NCBI GenBank assembly: GCA_028819835.1
Contig: JAPPKR010000023.1
Coordinates: forward strand, 1-19,401
Direction: 5' to 3'
Source: a bacterium
Lineage (GTDB): Bacteria; Actinomycetota; Acidimicrobiia; UBA5794; ZC4RG35
DNA length: 19,401 bases
The translations under genes and the position numbers were made by a program. The notes beneath the pieces were generated by a model. The model saw nothing but the letters and a program-made list of their open reading frames with translations, was not told where the DNA came from and ran no database searches. Positions 13,090 to 19,401 of the stretch are shown here, one piece after another (position 1 is the first letter of the stretch; every line of letters begins with the position of its first letter).

Positions 13090-15645
13090 ATGAGCAAGGC
13101 GTTAGTCGTCGTCGAATCGCCCACCAAGGCGCGCAACATCTCCTCTTATCTGGGGCCTGACGTAGTGGTGCAGTCCTCCATGGGGCATGTGCGGGACCTG
13201 CCCGAAAAGGAACTGGGCGTGGACGTGGAGGGCGGGTTCCAACCCAAGTACGTCACCTCTCCGGGCAAGTCCGGGCAGGTCAGAAAGCTCCGGGAGGCGC
13301 TGGCGGGCGCAGACTCCCTGTACCTGGCCACCGACCGCGACCGGGAGGGAGAGGCCATTGCCTGGCACCTGACCCAGTTGCTGAAGCCCACGGTGCCGGT
13401 GAGGAGAATGGTGTTCTACGAGATCACCCGCGACGCCATCCGCCACGCCTTCGAGAACCCCCGGGAGCTCGACACGGCCCTGGTGGACTCCCAGGAAGCG
13501 AGGCGGATCCTGGATCGCCTCTACGGTTACGAGGTCTCGCCGGTGCTGTGGAAGAAGATCAAGACGGGACTATCCGCCGGACGGGTGCAAAGCGTGGCGG
13601 TCCGCCTGGTTGTGGAGAGGGCCCGGGAGCGCATCAAGTTCGTCAGAGCCGAATACTGGGACATCGCCGGGGTCTTCCACCCGGTCGGGAAACCGGCCGA
13701 CGGGTTCGAGGCCCACCTTGCCTCGGTGGAGGGACGGCGGGTGGCCACCGGCAGGGACTTCACCTCCCGCGGCGAACTGAAGAATCCCAAGAGGCTCCAG
13801 TTGGACAAGGCCGACGCCGAGCGCCTGGTGGCCGAACTGGCCGACTCGGCGTTCTCGGTCACGGACCTGAAACAAAAGCCGTACAAACGCTCGCCCTCTC
13901 CCCCTTTCCGTACTTCCACCCTCCAGCAGGAAGCCTCCGGAAGACTCAGAATGAGCCCTTCGCGCACCATGCGCGCCGCCCAGCAACTCTACGAGAACGG
14001 GTACATCACCTACATGCGCACCGACTCGGTCTCCGTCTCCGACGAGGCCATCGCCACCGCCCGGAAACTGATCCGGAGCGAGTTCGGCGACCGGTTCCTT
14101 CCCTCCCGGCCGAGGGTCTACAAGTCCCGGGTGAGGGGAGCCCAGGAGGCGCACGAGGCGATCCGTCCCTCCGGCATGTCATGGAAGACCCCCCGGCAGG
14201 TGACCTCCGCCATCGGCGAGGGGGATGCGTCCCGTCTATACCGGCTGATATGGAATCAGGCCGTTGCATCCCAGATGAAGGACGCCACCGGGGAGAGCGT
14301 CACCGTCACCCTGGGCGGCGTCTCATCGGCGGGCCAGGCCGTGGAGTTCGAGTCACAGGGGCGGACCATCACCTTCCCCGGGTTCCTCAGGGCACTCGGG
14401 TCCATGGACAGGGCGGGGGCCGCCAAGGGGAAGGGCGGCCTGAAAGCCCTTCCGGTGCTCTCGGTCGGCCAGGAGGTGACCGCCGACGGCTTGACCGCCC
14501 GGGACCACCGGACCAGGCCACCGGCGTGGTACACCGAGGCCTCCCTGATCAGGACGCTGGAGAGGCTGGGTGTGGGCCGGCCATCGACCTACGCGTCGAT
14601 AATGAGCACCATCCAGGACCGCGGTTATGTGTGGAGCCAAAGCCGGGCCCTGATCCCCACGTTCACGGCCTTCGCGGTGGTCACCCTGTTGGAGCAGAGC
14701 TTTCCCAAGCTGGTCGACTACCAGTTCACCGCAAAGATGGAGGACGATCTGGACCGCATCGCCTCGCGCCAGGAGCAGACCAGGCCGTGGTTGGAGCGTT
14801 TCTACTTCGGCCCCGACGGCCTCCAGGCGGGGGTGGAGACGAGTCTCGAGAAAGTCGACACCCGGCTCTCCCGAAAGATCCTGATAGGCCTGGACCCCGA
14901 GGGGAACGAGATCGCGGCCCGGATCGGCAGGTACGGACCCTACCTGTTCTGGGAAGGCCAAACCGTTTCCATCCCCGATCGGATGCCCCCCGACGAACTG
15001 ACCCCGGAGAAGGCGCTGGAGATGCTGGCTGAGGGGAAGTCGGGCGGCGATCGCAAGATACTCGGGACCGATCCCGGGAGCGGGCTCGATGTGTTGGCGT
15101 TGGAAGGCAGGTACGGTCCCTACCTGCAACTGGGAGAGACCGAGAGCGGGAAACCCAAGCCCAAGCGGGTCTCTCTACCCAAGGGAACCGAGTTGGGGGG
15201 TCTCAGCCTCCCCGAGGCGCTGCGTTGGCTCGGCCTTCCCCGGACCGTCGGGGTGGACCCCGAGAGCGGCGACGAGGTGGTCGCCCGGTACGGCCGGTAC
15301 GGCCCCTACATCTCCCGGGGTAAGACCAACCGCACCCTCCAAGATGTGGAGCAGCTATTCACCATCACCTTGGAGGAGGCGCTCGGCGTGCTGGCCACTC
15401 CCTTCCGGCGGGGAGGAAGCCCGGCTCTCCGGAAGCTCGGAGACGATCCCCGCACCGGGAAGCCGCTCGAACTCCGGGACGGCAGGTACGGCCTGTATGT
15501 GAGCGATGGGGTCACCAACGCTTCTCTCAGTGAGAAGGACACCCCTGACAACATCACCGCCGACCGGGCCAGTGAACTCTTGGAGAGACGCCGCCAGACC
15601 AGGGGTTCCTCGAAGGGGCGATCCCGGTCACGGCGTCGCAGGTAG
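13090..15645 (+). CDS. topA: type IA DNA topoisomerase I
   Basis: Relaxes negative supercoils. 851 aa from ATG 13090 (MSKALVVVESPTKARN); an in-frame TTG at 13078 is less likely. The TOPRIM domain has ESPTKA near the start, SSMGHVRDLP, and the metal-binding DRDREGE (Asp82, Asp84, Glu86). Catalytic Tyr308 lies in YITYMRTDS. Other core blocks are LYGYEVSPVLWKKI, GLSAGRVQSVAVRL and RLGVGRPSTYASIMSTI. The C-terminal part carries four TopC-type GRYG-[PL]-Y repeats near residues 613, 673, 735 and 798, then a basic tail ending KGRSRSRRRR. There are no CxxC zinc fingers, the usual actinobacterial arrangement. Divergent from the MFS-tmk operon. Confidence 0.97.
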   Translation: MSKALVVVESPTKARNISSYLGPDVVVQSSMGHVRDLPEKELGVDVEGGFQPKYVTSPGKSGQVRKLREALAGADSLYLATDRDREGEAIAWHLTQLLKPTVPVRRMVFYEITRDAIRHAFENPRELDTALVDSQEARRILDRLYGYEVSPVLWKKIKTGLSAGRVQSVAVRLVVERARERIKFVRAEYWDIAGVFHPVGKPADGFEAHLASVEGRRVATGRDFTSRGELKNPKRLQLDKADAERLVAELADSAFSVTDLKQKPYKRSPSPPFRTSTLQQEASGRLRMSPSRTMRAAQQLYENGYITYMRTDSVSVSDEAIATARKLIRSEFGDRFLPSRPRVYKSRVRGAQEAHEAIRPSGMSWKTPRQVTSAIGEGDASRLYRLIWNQAVASQMKDATGESVTVTLGGVSSAGQAVEFESQGRTITFPGFLRALGSMDRAGAAKGKGGLKALPVLSVGQEVTADGLTARDHRTRPPAWYTEASLIRTLERLGVGRPSTYASIMSTIQDRGYVWSQSRALIPTFTAFAVVTLLEQSFPKLVDYQFTAKMEDDLDRIASRQEQTRPWLERFYFGPDGLQAGVETSLEKVDTRLSRKILIGLDPEGNEIAARIGRYGPYLFWEGQTVSIPDRMPPDELTPEKALEMLAEGKSGGDRKILGTDPGSGLDVLALEGRYGPYLQLGETESGKPKPKRVSLPKGTELGGLSLPEALRWLGLPRTVGVDPESGDEVVARYGRYGPYISRGKTNRTLQDVEQLFTITLEEALGVLATPFRRGGSPALRKLGDDPRTGKPLELRDGRYGLYVSDGVTNASLSEKDTPDNITADRASELLERRRQTRGSSKGRSRSRRRR
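14926..15504 (+). repeat. four GRYG-[PL]-Y repeats encoding the TopA C-terminal domains
   Basis: Within topA, codons for GRYGPYL, GRYGPYL, GRYGPYI and GRYGLYV begin at 14926, 15106, 15292 and 15481 (spacings 180, 186 and 189 nt). Each is preceded by a D-P-x-[ST]-G-x-[EDP] turn. They correspond to TopC repeats that wrap and translocate DNA in actinobacterial topoisomerase I. This is a protein-level repeat, not a DNA element. Confidence 0.7.
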
Positions 15646-15659
15646 ATCCTGAGAAGACG

Positions 15660-16427
15660 GTGAAGTCCTCTCCCGCCGCCGCCACCGCGGGAGGGCTCTG
15701 TCTGCTGGCCGCCCTGGCGTGGGCCGGCGCCATCTCCGTGGGCGGGGGTCCCTGGGAGCCGGTCCAGTCGGCCGTGCTGGCCGCCGGACTGGTGGTGCTC
15801 TCCACGGCCGCCCTGGTAGGAGTGGTGGTGAAGAACTCCCGGTGGGGACGCAGGATGGCCGGTGGGTTGGCTGCGGGCGAGTTGGGCCTGGCGACGGCCA
15901 TCCCCCTGTCGGGATGGTGGTGGGTGGGTGTCGGCATGGCCGCGGCCACCCTGACCCTGGTGGCGGGCCCCTGGCTTGCCGAGTCCGGGCGGGGCCGGGC
16001 GCCCACCCTCGGTCCTCCCGCCCGATCCGTGCTGCTCCTCTGCGTGCTGGCCGGTCTCCCGGTCGTCCTGGCGGCGGTGTCGGTGGACGGGTTGGGCGGG
16101 GGCTGGGCGTTTGCGGCCCTCTCCGCGGCCGCGGCGGCGATTTACGCCAAGGCTGTTACGGGCTCTCTCTTCGTCACCCGGTTTGTCGTCCCGGCGGCCG
16201 CGCTGCCGGCTGCCCTCACCACCCCCTGGCCGGGTTGGACCGTGATCGTCGCCGGGGCCGGCGTCGCCTCCTGGGCCGCCTGGTCGGAAGACGCGCGCCT
16301 GGCGGTACGGCCCCTGGTGGACACCCGGCCGGAACCCGTGCCGGGCCCCACACCCCTCCGCATCAGATCAGCCGGGGAGGCCGCCCGGTCCCGCCCGGCG
16401 TCCGGTCAGAGGGGAGACCGGGGATGA
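15660..16427 (+). CDS. hypothetical multi-pass membrane protein
   Basis: I do not recognise this family. 255 aa from a GTG 14 nt after the topA stop, with GAGAAG upstream as a plausible SD. About seven or eight Ala/Gly/Val/Leu-rich membrane segments run from residue ~8 to ~210, with basic KNSRWGRRMAGG between the second and third. The C-terminus is a hydrophilic, Pro/Arg-rich tail from about residue 215, probably cytoplasmic. No catalytic or transport motif is visible. It is probably co-transcribed with topA and is coupled to the next gene by an ATGA overlap. The compositional bias makes remote homology hard to judge; coding status is supported by the continuous membrane pattern and the tight gene spacing. 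Confidence 0.7.
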   Translation: MKSSPAAATAGGLCLLAALAWAGAISVGGGPWEPVQSAVLAAGLVVLSTAALVGVVVKNSRWGRRMAGGLAAGELGLATAIPLSGWWWVGVGMAAATLTLVAGPWLAESGRGRAPTLGPPARSVLLLCVLAGLPVVLAAVSVDGLGGGWAFAALSAAAAAIYAKAVTGSLFVTRFVVPAAALPAALTTPWPGWTVIVAGAGVASWAAWSEDARLAVRPLVDTRPEPVPGPTPLRIRSAGEAARSRPASGQRGDRG

Positions 16428-16684
16428 GGCGCCGGCCCAATCCGTGGATAGCCGTCCCGTCGCTGGCAGCCGGGTTGTTCGGCGGCGGTCTGGGATGGGT
16501 GGTGAACGACGTGGCCTGCCGCTCCGACTTCGGATCGGGTTGTGTGGGGCGGTCCCTCTTCTGGGGTGGGGTGGGTTTCGCCCTGGGCCTGGTGGGGATG
16601 GCGGTGATCATGGTCCTCGTCTCCCGCTCGATCGCCGAATGGCGCGAATACCAGGAACGGGAGCCAGAAGACCCCCGTTCCTGA
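16424..16684 (+). CDS. small two-helix membrane protein
   Basis: 86-aa protein, family not recognised. ATG overlaps the previous stop (ATGA), with GGGGAG upstream. The N-terminus MRRRPNP is strongly basic, then comes a first membrane segment (about 8-28), a short loop VNDVACRSDFGSGCVGRS with Cys32 and Cys40, a second membrane segment (about 46-66) and an acidic/basic tail. By the positive-inside rule both termini are cytoplasmic, and the two cysteines sit in the external loop, where a disulfide is possible. An ORF in the same frame extends far upstream but only shadows the preceding gene. Confidence 0.65.
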   Translation: MRRRPNPWIAVPSLAAGLFGGGLGWVVNDVACRSDFGSGCVGRSLFWGGVGFALGLVGMAVIMVLVSRSIAEWREYQEREPEDPRS

Positions 16685-16717
16685 ATTCAAGCCGGACGAT
16701 CCTTCCGTAAAGCCGGT

Positions 16718-17629
16718 TCAGCCGGAGACGAATCCCTTGTCCGACAGCCACTGGGCGGCTATGTCCGCCGGGTCCTCCTGATCGATCCCCGCCCGGCGGT
16801 TCATCTCGGTGAGTTCCGGGGTGGTGATGGCCGCCGAGACTCCGTCCAGGAGTTCGACGAAGTCATCACCGTAGGCGTCGACGATGTCCATACGGACCGC
16901 GGGCACGATGTTCTCCGCCGGATTCAGACCCCGGTCGTCGTCGAGGAGCACCAGACCCTTGGCCGCGATGACGCCGTCGGTGGTGAACAGCACCCCCACA
17001 TCGACATCGCCTCCTTCCAGGGCCGCCACCGTGAGGGGACCCCCCACGTCCAGGGGTTTGAACTCGGCGAACACCAGACCGTACACGCTCTCCAGGCCGG
17101 GGAGGCAGTTGAGTCTCTCGGGGCACTCCGGCGGACCCCCGAACACCAGGTCGGAGGCGTGCGGCGCCAAGTCACTGACGTTGGCGAGGCCGAGAGCGGC
17201 CGCCGTCTCGCCGGTTACGACGAACCCGTTCTTGTCCTGTGCGGGGGCGTAGGCGAGGAGCGTCACTCCATTGGCCTCGAAGGCGTCCTTGACTTCCTGC
17301 CAGGTGGACTGCTCGTCGGCGGTCGGCACCACGCCGAGGAAGTTGCCCAGGCTTCCCGTGTATTCGGGGACCAGGCCGATCTCCCCCGACTCGAGGGCGG
17401 GCTTCACGACCTCCCGAGATCCCAGACCGAGGTTCCTCTCCACCGCATAGCCGGCGTCTTCCAGCGCCTGGGCGTAGATCTCACCGAGTATCAGGCTCTC
17501 TCCGAAGTTGAAGGAGGCCACCACGATGGTGGGGCCGTCGGCGTCGTCACCCGACCCGCAGGCCCCGGCCAGCAGCGCCAAAGCCAGAAGGGTCGCCCCA
17601 ACGACGCCCTTGCGCAACAAATGCAACAT
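16718..17629 (-). CDS. osmoprotectant ABC transporter substrate-binding lipoprotein (OpuCC/OsmF type)
   Basis: Extracytoplasmic binding protein for quaternary-ammonium osmoprotectants (glycine betaine, choline, carnitine or similar). 303 aa. A type II signal sequence ends in the lipobox LAGAC with Cys24, so the protein is membrane-anchored. The rest is a single OpuAC domain: VVASFNFGESLILGEIYAQALE, GSREVVKPALESGEIGLVPEYTGS, the family's ECPERLNCLPGLESVYGL, and LLDDDRGLNPAENIVPAVR near the end. The exact ligand cannot be read from sequence. A strong SD (AGGAGATGG) precedes the ATG, and the gene lies 106 nt after the permease, last in the operon. This gap may allow extra expression of the binding protein. 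Confidence 0.92.
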   Translation of the reverse strand: MLHLLRKGVVGATLLALALLAGACGSGDDADGPTIVVASFNFGESLILGEIYAQALEDAGYAVERNLGLGSREVVKPALESGEIGLVPEYTGSLGNFLGVVPTADEQSTWQEVKDAFEANGVTLLAYAPAQDKNGFVVTGETAAALGLANVSDLAPHASDLVFGGPPECPERLNCLPGLESVYGLVFAEFKPLDVGGPLTVAALEGGDVDVGVLFTTDGVIAAKGLVLLDDDRGLNPAENIVPAVRMDIVDAYGDDFVELLDGVSAAITTPELTEMNRRAGIDQEDPADIAAQWLSDKGFVSG

Positions 17630-17735
17630 GGGTATCCATCTCCTGTCAATAGTTGGTGGGCAGGAACCGCTTGCAGGCGCCCGCCTCCCGGAACATGGTA
17701 CCGGCCCCTGGGTCCCTCTTCTCCCGGCCGACGTC

Positions 17736-18419
17736 CTACCCGCCGACCCCGGGGCGGACGCCCGCCGGAGTCAGACGGCGCTGCCCGCGGGTAAACGCCC
17801 TCTCCGCCGCCACCGCCAGGATGGCCACCAGCACCGCCCCGATCAACAACTCTCCCTGGTCCCGCTTGGCGAAGCCGTCCACTATGAAGCGACCCAGGCC
17901 CCCGCCCGCCGCCAAGGCGGCCAGGGTGGCGGTGGCTATCACCTGGGAAGTGGCGATCCGCACTCCTTCGGAGATCACCGGCAGGGCCAGGGGCAACTCC
18001 ACCTCCCTCAGGATCCGCCCTCCGGTCATCCCCATCCCCCGAGCAGACTCCAACACCGCGGGGTCAACCGCCAGGACTCCTGCCACCGTGTTGGTGAACA
18101 TCGGAGGTCCGCTCAAGGCCACGAGAGCCACCAGGGCGGGCCAGGGGCCCAACCCCAGCCACACCACCACGATCACCAGGATTCCGAAGGTCGGGACCGC
18201 CCGGCCGATGTTGACCACCGCCGACACCGCCGCGATCCCCCGCCTCCGGTGAGCCGCCCACAGAGCGGCGGGGATGACCAGCGCGGCCGCGACGATCACC
18301 GCCACCGCCGACAACAGCAGATGCTCGGCCAGTCGGAGGGGGATGCTCCCCGGTCCCCACCAGGTCTCGGGGTCGCCCAGGAACAGCTTGAGTTCCTCGG
18401 TGAGGGGACGGTCGGTCAT
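17736..18419 (-). CDS. osmoprotectant ABC transporter permease (second permease)
   Basis: 227-aa inner-membrane subunit of a binding-protein-dependent importer of the OpuC/OsmU type. About five to six membrane helices. The EAA loop that contacts the ATPase reads ESARGMGMTGGRILREVELPLALPVISEGVR, with the conserved G and LP(L)A-type core. NIGRAVPTFGIL and GPPMFTNTVAGV are typical of OpuCB/OpuCD-like subunits. ATG 18419 overlaps the stop of the upstream permease gene (ATGA). The longer open frame up to 19043 is only a shadow of that gene. Its EAA-loop DNA shares a stretch of about 20 identical bases with the other permease, as expected for paralogues. Confidence 0.92.
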   Translation of the reverse strand: MTDRPLTEELKLFLGDPETWWGPGSIPLRLAEHLLLSAVAVIVAAALVIPAALWAAHRRRGIAAVSAVVNIGRAVPTFGILVIVVVWLGLGPWPALVALVALSGPPMFTNTVAGVLAVDPAVLESARGMGMTGGRILREVELPLALPVISEGVRIATSQVIATATLAALAAGGGLGRFIVDGFAKRDQGELLIGAVLVAILAVAAERAFTRGQRRLTPAGVRPGVGG

Positions 18420-19063
18420 GCCGTCCTGCTCCTGCTCCAGGGGGTCAGCAGGCGCTCGACCCGCAGCAGTCCCACATCGATCACCACCGCCAACAGGACC
18501 GAGCCCAGTGTCCCGATGATTATCTGGGTCCAGAAGAAACTTCGGAGGCCCGCCAGGATGAAGAATCCCAGGCCCCCCTGGCCCAGGATGGCGGTGATGG
18601 TCACCAGTCCCACCGTGGTGACCGAAGCGATGCGAATCCCTGCCATGATCACCGGCAGGGCCAGGGGAAACTCCGCCTTCCAGAAACGACTGCGGGCAGT
18701 GAACCCCATCCCGTCCGCCGCCTCCCTGACCCCCGCCGAGACGCCGTCGATCCCCGCCACGGTGTTTCGCACGATTATCAGCAGGGTGTAGCTGACCAGG
18801 CCGATCTCCGATGTGAGGGTGGACAGGCCGGTGAACGGCACCAGGAAGGCGAACAAAGCCAGGGAGGGGATGGTGTAGAGGACGTTGGTGGCGGATGTGA
18901 TCGGCCCGTACCAACGGCGCCGCCGAACGGCCGCCAGCGAGAGTCCCATGGCGATCACAGTCCCCACCCCCACCGCCACCCCGGTAAGGAACAGGTGCTC
19001 CCAGGCCCTTTCCAGAATGGAACTCCAGTTGCGGGCCACCCAATCCCAGTTGAAGAGGTTCAT
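18416..19063 (-). CDS. osmoprotectant ABC transporter permease (first permease)
   Basis: 215-aa inner-membrane subunit pairing with the downstream permease. Membrane helices begin at about residue 22; NVLYTIPSLALFAFLVPFTGLS and NTVAGIDGVSAGVREAADGMG are typical of the OpuC family. The EAA loop is EAADGMGFTARSRFWKAEFPLALPVIMAGIR, followed by ITAILGQGGLGFFILAGL. The ATG at 19063 lies 10 nt after the ATPase stop, and the stop overlaps the next permease start (ATGA), so ATPase and both permeases are one translation-coupled unit. Normal family length. Confidence 0.92.
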   Translation of the reverse strand: MNLFNWDWVARNWSSILERAWEHLFLTGVAVGVGTVIAMGLSLAAVRRRRWYGPITSATNVLYTIPSLALFAFLVPFTGLSTLTSEIGLVSYTLLIIVRNTVAGIDGVSAGVREAADGMGFTARSRFWKAEFPLALPVIMAGIRIASVTTVGLVTITAILGQGGLGFFILAGLRSFFWTQIIIGTLGSVLLAVVIDVGLLRVERLLTPWSRSRTA

Positions 19064-19073
19064 GCGCCGCTCC

Positions 19074-19401
19074 TCATTCGTCCGACGACCCCAGCGCCTC
19101 CCAGACCGTCCTCATGTCCACCAGCCCGCAGTAGAAGCCGTCTTCGGCCACCACCGCCGACGCGAAGCGGGCGCCGACCATGGCGTCCAACGCCTGCCGC
19201 AGGGTGGAACTCCGGCGGATCGGGGCGGAGAAGGGGCGGGCTGCCAACTCCTCGAGGGAGGAGACCCCCTCCAGTTCGGAGACGGGCGCCCAGCCCCGGA
19301 TCATCCCATCGGAGAGCAGGCCCACCCAGTCGGTCCCCTCCCTGCGGGCCGCGTCCCGGGCCGCCCGGGGAGTGGAGGAGACCTCCAGCACGGGACCCCA
19401 C
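19074..19401 (-). CDS. osmoprotectant ABC transporter ATPase, C-terminal CBS-domain part only
   Basis: C-terminal ~108 residues of the nucleotide-binding subunit; the ABC domain lies beyond the window's right edge. What is visible is a tandem CBS module: WGPVLEVSSTPRAARDAARREGTDWVGLLSDG (first CBS), then FSAPIRRSSTLRQALDAMVGARFASAVVAEDGFYCGLVDMRTVWEAL (second). In OpuA/OpuC-type importers this tail senses ionic strength or nucleotides and gates transport. A GTG at 19391 lies inside the domain and is not a start, since the frame continues to the edge. The position directly upstream of the permeases supports the assignment. There is no P-loop in view, so ATPase identity rests on context and the CBS tail. 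Confidence 0.82.
   Translation of the reverse strand, partial: WGPVLEVSSTPRAARDAARREGTDWVGLLSDGMIRGWAPVSELEGVSSLEELAARPFSAPIRRSSTLRQALDAMVGARFASAVVAEDGFYCGLVDMRTVWEALGSSDE

Noticed and set aside
13548..15032. 494-codon plus-strand open frame inside topA in another frame
   Set aside because: Entirely within the recognised topA core, with a Gly/Arg/Pro-rich translation.
14353..15129. 258-codon minus-strand open frame antisense to topA
   Set aside because: Antisense shadow without motifs or a plausible start context.
16685..16717. GCCGG repeats between the small membrane protein and the binding-protein gene as a terminator
   Set aside because: Only short, imperfect pairing is possible in these 33 nt and no T-run is present; I could not support a terminator.
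17976..18670. About 20-base identical stretch shared by the two permease genes as a DNA repeat
   Set aside because: It encodes the conserved EAA-loop segment (PLALPVI) in both paralogues; shared codons explain it.

Overview
This is a GC-rich, gene-dense chromosomal window from a high-GC Gram-positive bacterium (Actinomycetota). The evidence is: GTG starts and 4-nt ATGA/GTGA stop-start overlaps throughout; a TopA whose C-terminus is built of GRYGPY-type repeats plus a basic tail, without zinc fingers; and a gcvH - FHA (GarA/OdhI type) - MerR (FtsR type) block in the same order as in mycobacteria and corynebacteria. A deep-branching class such as Acidimicrobiia is possible, but the sequence alone does not settle this. 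No mobile element, CRISPR, tRNA, rRNA or phage gene was seen. The window is essentially housekeeping DNA and I do not see a clear undescribed defence or biosynthetic system.

Layout. (1) 3-5100, plus strand: a tightly coupled de novo purine operon, purK (5' end cut off) - purF - purD - purM - purN. (2) 5167-5757, minus: a divergent hypoxanthine phosphoribosyltransferase (salvage), convergent with purN. The 66-nt junction holds a decayed copy of part of the hpt coding sequence and a perfect hairpin. (3) 5880-6614, plus: a DPM1-like family 2 glycosyltransferase behind a possible 7-codon leader ORF. (4) 13012 down to 6624, minus: MFS transporter - tmk - holB - pgsA - gcvH - FHA protein - MerR regulator - D-Ala-D-Ala carboxypeptidase. 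The first four overlap and are probably one transcript. gcvH has its own likely promoter and starts the second half, which links glycine cleavage/2-oxoglutarate control, division-gene regulation and peptidoglycan trimming. (5) 13090-16684, plus: topA followed by two small membrane-protein genes of unknown function. (6) 19401 down to 16718, minus: an OpuC/OsmU-type osmoprotectant ABC importer made of an ATPase (only the CBS tail is present), two permeases and a lipoprotein binding protein.

How the genes work together: purK-purN make the purine ring and Hpt salvages bases. Tmk, HolB and TopA serve DNA replication; the same Tmk-HolB-TopA neighbourhood is known in Streptomyces, where to my recollection the MFS and Tmk domains are fused, whereas here they are separate and coupled by a GTGA overlap. 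PgsA makes anionic phospholipid.

Points most worth a second look: the hpt remnant at 5107-5162; the altered PRPP motif of Hpt; two tandem hairpins abutting the FHA gene start; loss of the PknG-type threonine but retention of the PknB-type threonine in the FHA protein; a repeated pattern of TANNNT boxes 7-10 nt upstream of start codons, suggesting leaderless transcripts; and a probable CTG start for the carboxypeptidase.
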